This document shows, one piece after another, positions 57,701 through 64,000 of a stretch of 64,000 nucleotides of DNA. Source of the DNA: Branchiostoma floridae (taxonomy: Eukaryota; Chordata; Leptocardii; Amphioxiformes; Branchiostomatidae); contig NC_049990.1 of the NCBI RefSeq assembly GCF_000003815.2, positions 20,474,015 through 20,538,014 on the forward strand, given 5' to 3'. The position numbers and the translations under genes are program-made. Position 1 is the first letter of the stretch. Each line of letters starts with the position of its first letter. A model generated the notes under the pieces. The model was not told where the DNA came from. It worked only from the letters and a program-made list of their open reading frames with translations, and ran no database searches.

Positions 57701-60700
57701 TAGGAAAAACAAGAAATATATGACTACAATGACTGTGAATTGTTCACACTCAATAGCATCTAACATGTTTGTCCTTTTCCTTAACAGACAACCATACATT
57801 AACAGTTGTATAACACATGATCTGTTTCCTTACTTCTACCCCAACATATACAAAAATGTACATGGTTAACACTTCTAGAAGTGATATAATGATCTTTACC
57901 TCCCCCTTCTGCCGTGAGTGGAGTAGCTGATGTTGGCACGACCTTTCCGAGCGACATCGTGGTGTCTGACCTGCGCCCATGAACCCTGCGAGAGCGCTGG
58001 CTTGCCCGTACTGCAAAAACATAGAATACGGTTTAGTCCTTTTAAATATTGCTGATTTACTGTACGACTGTTCTTGTTTACTGAAGACAGACATCATCAT
58101 CTCTTAAATTTACAAAATTAACGAAACACCAAAGTCCAAAGTAAGGGATAGAAGACAAGAATATCAATCCAGCATACTTAAGGCAGATTTAGTCATCAAG
58201 AGACTTTTTCAGCAGTAAAAATGTCCTAAAATTCAAAGTTGGTCATCAATCATGCTTGGTCCTCAGTTTGAGATTCAGCAGTATTTATGTGAAGAATGGG
58301 TACATATAAATTTGCCTTTTAAGGCAATACTATATAGTCATAGACTCATGATAGAGGGTTAGCTGAACATGATACTTTTCAGTGTTGAAAGTTTGTCAAG
58401 ATCCATGCTTGGCCCTCATTCTGCGGTTCAAACCCTTTATTGGCTACAATAAGTGCATGTAAATGTGACATAACATACTGCTCAAATTCTCTTTCCGAGC
58501 CCTGTTCTGATTCGTCCCTCTCCGAGCTCTGTTCCGAGCCCTCCTCTGGATCCATTCTTCTCCTCTTCACTGCTGTGGACGTGTGCAGGGGCTGGCCGGG
58601 GCGGTTGGGGGTCTTGCCGGCAAAGGCTTCATTTGCTGTAAAAACACAACAGGAAAACAAGACATTAAGGGATGTTAACTTTTAAAAGAAGCTGCCTCTT
58701 ATCTGCACCAACAAAGAAAAGAAAACACAACAACGAGGTATCATTTCTTTTCAATCATTCATTATGGTCGGGAAGGAGAAACTGTAAAGTAAGAAAAACA
58801 ATAACGGTTACCATTGTGAGAAAAGAAAATGTACTATCTTTTATCCATGACATAGACTGGAGTAATGTAGATACAATGTATCAAATTCATATTCATTAAT
58901 GAGATGTGTAGAGCATGGATCCTTACAGAGGAACAACGTAACAAATCTGAAAGAGACTATCATTGTAAAGAACAAATCAACAGCTGTTCAACGGAACAGC
59001 TAACAGAACGAAATACCAAAAAGCGGCTATTTCAGGTTATTCCATTTCAAGAGCTTCAGGTTGAGAAGTGCAACCCAAAATTTGGGGCCACAACGACAAC
59101 AATATTAGAGTTTAGGAAGATTTCTGAACATCCCAAACTGAAATTCTTTCTATGGAATAACCCTATAAGGCGGCTACTTTGCATCCAACTGTCATTCTCA
59201 GCATCCCTAAACTCCCAGTCTCTCCTGGAGGTGGTGCGTGGTGGTGCAATCTTACTGGAATTCCTGCCTCTGGCCGGCTTCTGGTCTGAAAATGTTAGTA
59301 CACATGTACAATGTTTGGTGGTCTGAAATTGCTTGGCAGACATCATTCCTTCTTTTTTACTTTATCGCTTAGGCCACACTGACTTAATGATTTTATGGAT
59401 GACATCTGTGAACACCAGTTCTAAAAAAAATGTGGCCACATGTGACCTAATGACATCCCTGGTCAATCAGAGGCCAGAGGATTTGCTCTCCAGGGCGAGG
59501 GGGCACATGGTCAGGGCCCTTATTCCCCTCGTTAAAACAAGAATTGCAATCAAAACATTATTGAAAAGGCGACGTTACTACTAGAGGTGAGCATAGGACA
59601 AATGAAGCCTGGGAAAGAAAGTTTGGCAGAATTTTTTTTCTATTGTATTTTTCTTTTTTTTTTGCCCTTGCAGATTTGTTTTTGGGTATCCAGAGGATGT
59701 GATCCATAAAATTAAGTCAGTGTAGCCTTAAGTTTAAAATATCTATGATCATGAAAAAATTACACTATAGGCTTTCCTTTCTATAGATATCTTAGATGAT
59801 ACATTAATTATTCATATGTTCAATACACCTGGGAACATCTTTGCAAACTTAAGGAAGGCCACCTGGTATTGGAAAACACAGGGCTCAAAATACCTCAAGC
59901 CCCCCTCCCAGTTAGCCTTGGTACCATCCTCCTTAGCGACCAATGGCTCAATCTTTTCGCTCCATCAATAGCAAGGGAAATGATAATCTCGCAGCAGATC
60001 CTACGATGGCATAAGATAGTACTAAACTGGCCAAGGAGTGTAGTCAGCTAAGAGGTGTGCATTACATTTGCATGTAGCAAAACACACGCCTAAGCTAGCT
60101 TCACTCCTCTACCAGCTTTTGATACTATCTTACGCTACCATAGGATCTGCTTGGAGATTAGGGAAATGACTGAGCCAGTGGTTACAACGGAGGATGGCAC
60201 CCAGTCTACCTCCCAGCCAAATAACTCAAAAGAATGCTGTTGAATGAAACAAACTGGAGGTAAAACATTGTTAGTGGTGAAACATGAACTTGAACGGGAA
60301 CAGAACCAAATTAGTAATGAGGCTTTACTGCTAGTCCTTCTATTAATCCCCAGGCTTTGCTTCCGAGTTCGGCTACTGGATGATCGTCGTCTGCCTCTTC
60401 CTCTGAGTGGGGTATCATCCACTGTGGGAATTATCAAGCGATCATATAAACTACACCTGATGGAGAGACGAAGTACTATATGCTTCGAAAATGTATCAAC
60501 AAAAGTCTGTAAGGTTTTTTCTTTGTTCAATTTTGTTACAAGAAATATGTGGGAAGAAAAACTTTAACTTTGAACATTTTAGCAACCAACTAGAAAGTTG
60601 AGCCATTGATGCATGATCTTGAGCTTCCAGAGACGATTTTTTATCAATAAATACTGAAGTCATAGAATCTCAAAAAATATCTACAATCAATTATGACTGG

Positions 60701-62861
60701 TCCCTCATCTACATTCAAATGATGGTACTAGACAGATCTTTAACATATTTTTGGCAGAACAAACTTCGAGGTAATGTTCATGAATCAAAAGAATATGTTA
60801 CACTACCTTCCAGGGATAGTTTCCTCTTGGCTGCCATTTCTGATGGACTCTTGCCTCCCTTCTTCCCATGGCCTCGGATGCCCCTAGCCCCGACGACCTT
60901 CGACCCGTGCTCGCCCTCCAGTAGGCTGTTCCGGTAGGTGAGTAGTGGCAGCCACGGGTCGTCTATTTTGTTGATCATCCCTGGCCTCAGTTTGCTCTCC
61001 AGATAGTTTAAGCTACAGGGAGAGGAAAGTTTTCATCAGTCATTTTATACCAGACAAGTAGTAGCGCGTCTAGAACCCTGAGTTTGAACCCCAGCATTTA
61101 CACCTAAATTGTACACTACTGGAAACTTTTGTTAAGATGTTTAGCAAAGGATCCTGTGTTTGAGGAGAGCCAAACCTTAAGCCCATTAAAATAACACCAT
61201 ATTGATTATTAAAAGAGCCTTCCTGACTCTTACTCGTTGTATCTTAACAAATCCTTTTAAGTATGGTGCCTAAAGAAAGTACTAGGGTATAAGACATAAT
61301 GTATTAACTTCCAGCAATGGAATTCTTTTATTACTGCATCTATTTTTCCATGTAGCCAATGATTGATGCAGATATGAAAATCCCACTCATGAAAAAATCT
61401 TACTTGCCCATTGGGTAGAACATGTGCTTGCCTGATCTACAGTTTCACTTGCCCGTGACAATCGGGCTAGTGGACTTGTCCAAGTTTGATTATAGCTGAC
61501 ATGTGCTTCTATAGTACAAATAGAGCCAGGCACGGCGAGTGTGTACTTACATGGTCTTGCCATCCTGCTTCATGACTTTAGGACTGAACTTGTCCAAGTT
61601 TGATTATAGCTGACATGTGCTTCTATAGTACAAATAGATCCCAGCATGGCGAGTGTGTACTTACATGGTCTTGCCATCCTGCTTCATGACTTTAGGACTG
61701 AACTTGTCCTAGTTTGAATATAGCTGTAATGTACTTCTATGAAAGTACAAATAGAGCCAAGCACGGCGAGTGTGTACTTACATGGTCTTGCGATCCTGCT
61801 TCATGACTTTAGGACTGAACTCAGCCAGGATCTCTAGGAAGCTGAGGAACGGTGGTGGGCCTTCCGGGTCGTCGGGGTCATCTAGCGGGGTGATGGCAAA
61901 CACTATCCCCTCCCTGGGAAATAAGGGATGACAGAGTTAGGTTTGTACTAGATGGTTCACATGTCACGTCAAACATAGATGGAAAATACAACATACAGGG
62001 CTCAAAATACTTTTTTTCTGCACACCTGCACTGGTGCAGGTAACATTGAAAATTACCTCCGTCGTATCCATTGTCGTATCCACCAAACAAATTTTACCTG
62101 CACCACTCAGGAACCATTTCCTTCTATACTTTATAGGTGGTAGAGTCAATGAAGCTAATAACAATCCACATACACCTACACCATATGGCATTCATGTATA
62201 AAACCCAGTACATGGACCAGTGCAGGTTAGGTGCAAGTAGACACCAGAAATACCTGCACAGCTCCAATTTCACCTGCACAAACCTGCATATGCAGGTGGT
62301 ATGGAGGTGGTTGGAGACATAGACATAAGTATAAACAAAGAAGTACATAGAGTAGAAATTTGGCGGAAATTGTTCTACGACAACATGTTTGTAACTACAT
62401 TGTAAAAGAGACTGACTTGTGAATCTCTGCAACGGCCTGCCGTGTCTTGACTGGATCCAAACCAAAGGTCAGGGAGAATCGTCTCGCCAGCTCCTGGAAT
62501 TCAAGTTCAGATTTAAGTTTCATTTCATTAAACATACCAAAAATTATGAAAATTCGTTGTTCCCTTCTTGAGTTATCATCTTCAGAAGTTTTTGACAAAA
62601 ATGCCCCTGCTATCCCAAAATTAGACGCTAGGGGGACCAAACTTATGTCATTTCTTCCTGAGCACAAGAGCTACCTAATACTCAAAAATCGTGGCCATAG
62701 CTTGTTCAGAACACCGAGATAGCAAAACCGGAAGTTGCGCTGCAGTACCAAGGGGAGCCGCTAGGGGGCCCAAAATCTAATCATTTCCAGCTTTCATCAC
62801 ACACTACCAACACACCAAGTATGAAACCAATCCACCCAGCCGTTCTTGAGTTATTTTGTTT

Positions 62862-62892
<31 letters not shown>

Positions 62893-64000
62893 AACGCGGG
62901 GTAAAATATAACCTCCATGAAATCATTTCATGGAGGTAAAAAGCCCTCAGACAGCCAAACCTGCAACAATGTAGCAAAGCTTCTTTATTATATATGCTCT
63001 TACTTCCAATGTTAGTGGTAAAATTTACATTTACATGCTTTTTTTGTCCCCAGGTAACACGCATAAGGTGCATTCTGCCTTGCAAATGAGATTTTTTTGT
63101 CTACTGAATGACAATGTATAGTTGAGCAACATCTCTATGCCTATCCAGTTTTCTTATATGTAAAATACTTTTCACTGCCCCAAAAACCCTGCAAGCCTAT
63201 CTGCAATACCACACATAGAATATGTATTGTATGACCAAAAATGGTACTGTAAATATATTATGTCCCATAAGACAATTTACACATGATACTACTAAAAAGT
63301 CATGCTTGGTATTGCAATTTTAGATGTGAGATTTCATTTTCCTATAAGGCCACATCAAGTAAATTTTATGGATGACATCCTCTGCAGACTGCAAAAATAA
63401 TGAGATAGGGCGAAAAAAAAACAAGATGGGCAAAAAAAAACAAGATGGCAAATTTTCAAAATAGACGTTGTAACAAGACTTGAAGTGACAAAATATGGCA
63501 TCACAGCCAACAAGGCATTCATTCCTGTATTTAAGAAGTGCACCAATGTAGTTAAAGTGACACTAGTATGGTAGACTGGTATCATTAACCAAGTTGGCAA
63601 CTACACTCATAGCTTCCATAGTTCTGCCACTCTTACAACTATCTATCAAGTTTCACTTCTGCAACTACAGTCAATGCTACAGAGTCTCTAGTGTCAATTC
63701 TACATTCAGTGATTAGGTTACAACACAACCTTTACCCATTTTCGTCTATCCGGGCTTCCCTTAAGAAGAAAAAAATCTTGTTTTTTTTTTCTGAAATCAG
63801 GTGAAAATTAATGAGCGCGCGGATGTCATCCATAAAATTTACTTGCTGTGGCCTAAATTAAAGAAGTAAAAAAAGAGGGCATAAAAAAAGATAACCTTGA
63901 TAGACAGGAAAGGCTGTGAAGTCCTATCAAGCGGCTGTTGAGTTCCTTTCACTTCTCTGAAGAGCTGCGTGAGTGCAAGGTTGAGAGTTCTGGCGGTGTT
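54751..64000 (-). CDS. STAG: cohesin subunit SA / stromal antigen, 3' part
   Basis: Eleven coding exons in consistent phase give the C-terminal 395 residues; the 5' part lies right of the window. Diagnostic segments: ELARRFSLTFGLDPVKTRQA (STAG1: ELARRFALTFGLDQVKTREA), PPFLSFLEILAEFSPKVMKQ, and DPWLPLLTYRNSLL (DVWLPLISYRNSL). STAG is a HEAT-repeat subunit binding RAD21 and SMC loaders in sister-chromatid cohesion and looping. Downstream of the conserved core the tail is basic/Ser-rich, then acidic, and diverges from vertebrates. One tandem repeat amplifies an exon end plus donor (61500-61830). MITEs occupy several introns. Confidence 0.93.
54904..54976. repeat. perfect 26-bp inverted repeat hairpin in STAG last intron
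   Basis: Left arm GTGAGCAGTGGATCATAAGT and onward to 54929; loop of 21 nt; right arm 54951-54976 is its exact complement. The size is like a miRNA precursor or a tiny MITE. Confidence 0.9.
56437..56520 (-). CDS. STAG: STAG penultimate exon
   Basis: SSPVDMAQQIVNLPDNLFTS, then SPDIGDFS, phase 0 at both ends. Donor gtgagt. Confidence 0.78.
57248..57350 (-). CDS. STAG: STAG exon: acidic
   Basis: GKQMPIEPEPEEADDSGDDD, then DIADFDTSDMHIGQ. Counterpart of the acidic EEDAEPIFED region of STAG1. Donor gtaact. Confidence 0.82.
57900..58010 (-). CDS. STAG: STAG exon
   Basis: TGKPALSQGSWAQVRHHDVA, then RKGRANISYSTHGRRG. Donor gtaaag. Confidence 0.78.
58479..58635 (-). CDS. STAG: STAG exon: TP-rich and acidic
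   Basis: NEAFAGKTPNRPGQPLHTST, then RRRMDPEEGSEQSSERDESE and QGSEREFE; EQGSEREF parallels EHGSEPDF of STAG1. Donor gtatgt. Confidence 0.8.
59178..59285 (-). CDS. STAG: STAG exon: Arg-rich and NDSWMQ segment
   Basis: QKPARGRNSSKIAPPRTTSR, then RDWEFRDAENDSWMQ, resembling ESLDNTWL of STAG1. Donor gtagcc, phase fits. Confidence 0.75.
59369..59731. mobile_element. MITE with long TIRs in STAG intron
   Basis: TTAGGCCACACTGACTTAAT at the left and ATTAAGTCAGTGTAGCCTTA at the right, with ATTTTATGGATGACATC at the inner end of the TIR. Same family as 63344-63856. Confidence 0.82.
59984..60160. mobile_element. 177-bp MITE with perfect 9-bp target duplication
   Basis: About 38-bp inverted ends beginning TAATCTC and AGCAGATCCTA. 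GGGAAATGA repeats exactly at 59975-59983 and 60161-60169. A 9-bp duplication suggests a Mutator-type mobiliser. Confidence 0.92.
60329..60421 (-). CDS. STAG: STAG exon: basic tail segment
   Basis: VDDTPLRGRGRRRSSSSRTR, then KQSLGINRRTS. Phase fits both neighbours. Donor gtaaag is moderate. Confidence 0.75.
60807..61012 (-). CDS. STAG: STAG exon: WLPLLTYRNSL
   Basis: LNYLESKLRPGMINKIDDPW, then LPLLTYRNSLLEGEHGSK and a basic stretch GHGKKGGKSPSEMAAKRK. Donor gtagtg. Confidence 0.95.
61394..61490. repeat. inverted copy of the 30696 repeat
   Basis: TTTCACTTGCCC and GGGCTAGTGGACTTGTCC in reverse orientation relative to the TFDP copy. Confidence 0.5.
61500..61781 (-). repeat. two extra copies of a STAG exon's 3' end with splice donor
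   Basis: Donor motifs at 61545 and 61659 in addition to the real one at 61776; period 114-117 bp. Each carries the end of the exon (FSPKVMKQDGKT; Gly replaces Arg) and gtaagtacac. Confidence 0.93.
61782..61913 (-). CDS. STAG: STAG exon: SFLEILAEF
   Basis: EGIVFAITPLDDPDDPEGPP, then PFLSFLEILAEFSPKVMKQD and RKT. Donor gtaagt; its 3' part is repeated twice downstream. Confidence 0.96.
61996..62312. repeat. CAGGGCTC-type dispersed repeat
   Basis: Starts CAGGGCTCAAAATAC like the elements at 32267 and 37600, with internal CCTGCAC repeats. The right end is not resolved. Confidence 0.5.
62417..62493 (-). CDS. STAG: STAG exon: conserved ELARRF motif
   Basis: ELARRFSLTFGLDPVKTRQA, then VAEIH. Acceptor attccag, donor gtcagt. 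Confidence 0.97.
62640..62937. repeat. microsatellite-tailed dispersed repeat with terminal hairpin
   Basis: AGCCGCTAGGGGGCCCAAAA, AGCCGTTCTTGAGTTA, then (CA)n and the hairpin ACCTCCATGAAAT/ATTTCATGGAGGT at 62911-62937. Same family as the end of 2898-3720 and 21786-22076. Confidence 0.75.
63344..63856. mobile_element. MITE with about 34-bp TIRs in STAG intron
   Basis: TAAGGCCACATCAAGTAAAT at the left and ATTTACTTGCTGTGGCCTA at the right, both followed inward by ATGGATGACATCC or its complement. Confidence 0.88.
63896..64000 (-). CDS. STAG: STAG exon (5' side cut by window)
   Basis: TARTLNLALTQLFREVKGTQ, then QPLDRTSQPFLSIK. Donor gttatc. Matches the segment before ELARRF in STAG1/2. Confidence 0.85.

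Noticed and set aside
58379-58478. Continuation of the STAG exon to the TGA at 58381
   Set aside because: A strong gtatgt donor at 58478 and phase-matched downstream exons fit better.

Overview
The window looks like a chordate genome of the amphioxus type (Branchiostoma). It has large intron-rich genes with GT-AG introns, a CARD/TIR/LRR immune-receptor family in tandem, and many short inverted-repeat elements. Two genes are close to vertebrate cell-cycle genes but lie in a compact invertebrate setting. Genus is inferred from style, not proven. No bacterial-type operons, CRISPR arrays or intact rRNA/tRNA genes are visible.

Layout. (1) 1-18535: two tandem minus-strand copies of one immune-receptor gene. 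The exon order in each is CARD, then TIR, then a TRADD-N-like domain, then a long exon with an NLR-type helical region and LRRs. Copy 2 (6901-17734) is open throughout. Copy 1 (1-4723, cut by the window edge) has an in-frame TGA after the TIR. No P-loop ATPase exon is present in either. Copy 2's first intron carries a 4.1-kb block bounded by inverted repeats and filled with 141-bp and 115-bp satellites. Between the two copies, on the plus strand, lies an isolated intact last exon of triosephosphate isomerase (5809-5930). (2) 18536-25300: apparently gene-free DNA with a 1.8-kb fold-back element, a hAT-like element and simple repeats. (3) 26083-50659: a complete 13-exon minus-strand gene for DP (TFDP), the dimerisation partner of E2F, reconstructed with consistent intron phases throughout. 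Its introns hold a 586-bp assembly gap, several MITEs, SINEs and LINE tails. (4) 50660-51140: the TFDP promoter, with NRF1, CCAAT and E-box motifs. (5) 52300-64000: the 3' part of STAG (cohesin subunit SA), minus strand, 11 coding exons, running off the right edge.

How the genes relate. STAG and TFDP lie on the same strand, STAG upstream, about 1.6 kb apart (STAG poly(A) signal to TFDP start codon). Both belong to cell-cycle and chromosome biology. The CARD-TIR genes belong to innate immunity and have no evident link to them.

Most notable observations: the ATPase-less CARD-TIR-TRADD-N-LRR architecture; the 4.1-kb satellite-laden element; and, in both TFDP and STAG, a tandem amplification of one exon's 3' end together with its splice donor (nine extra donors in TFDP in a 74-74-68 bp higher-order pattern, two extra in STAG). 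All exon coordinates were read by hand from splice signals and phase; no alignment or transcript data were available.
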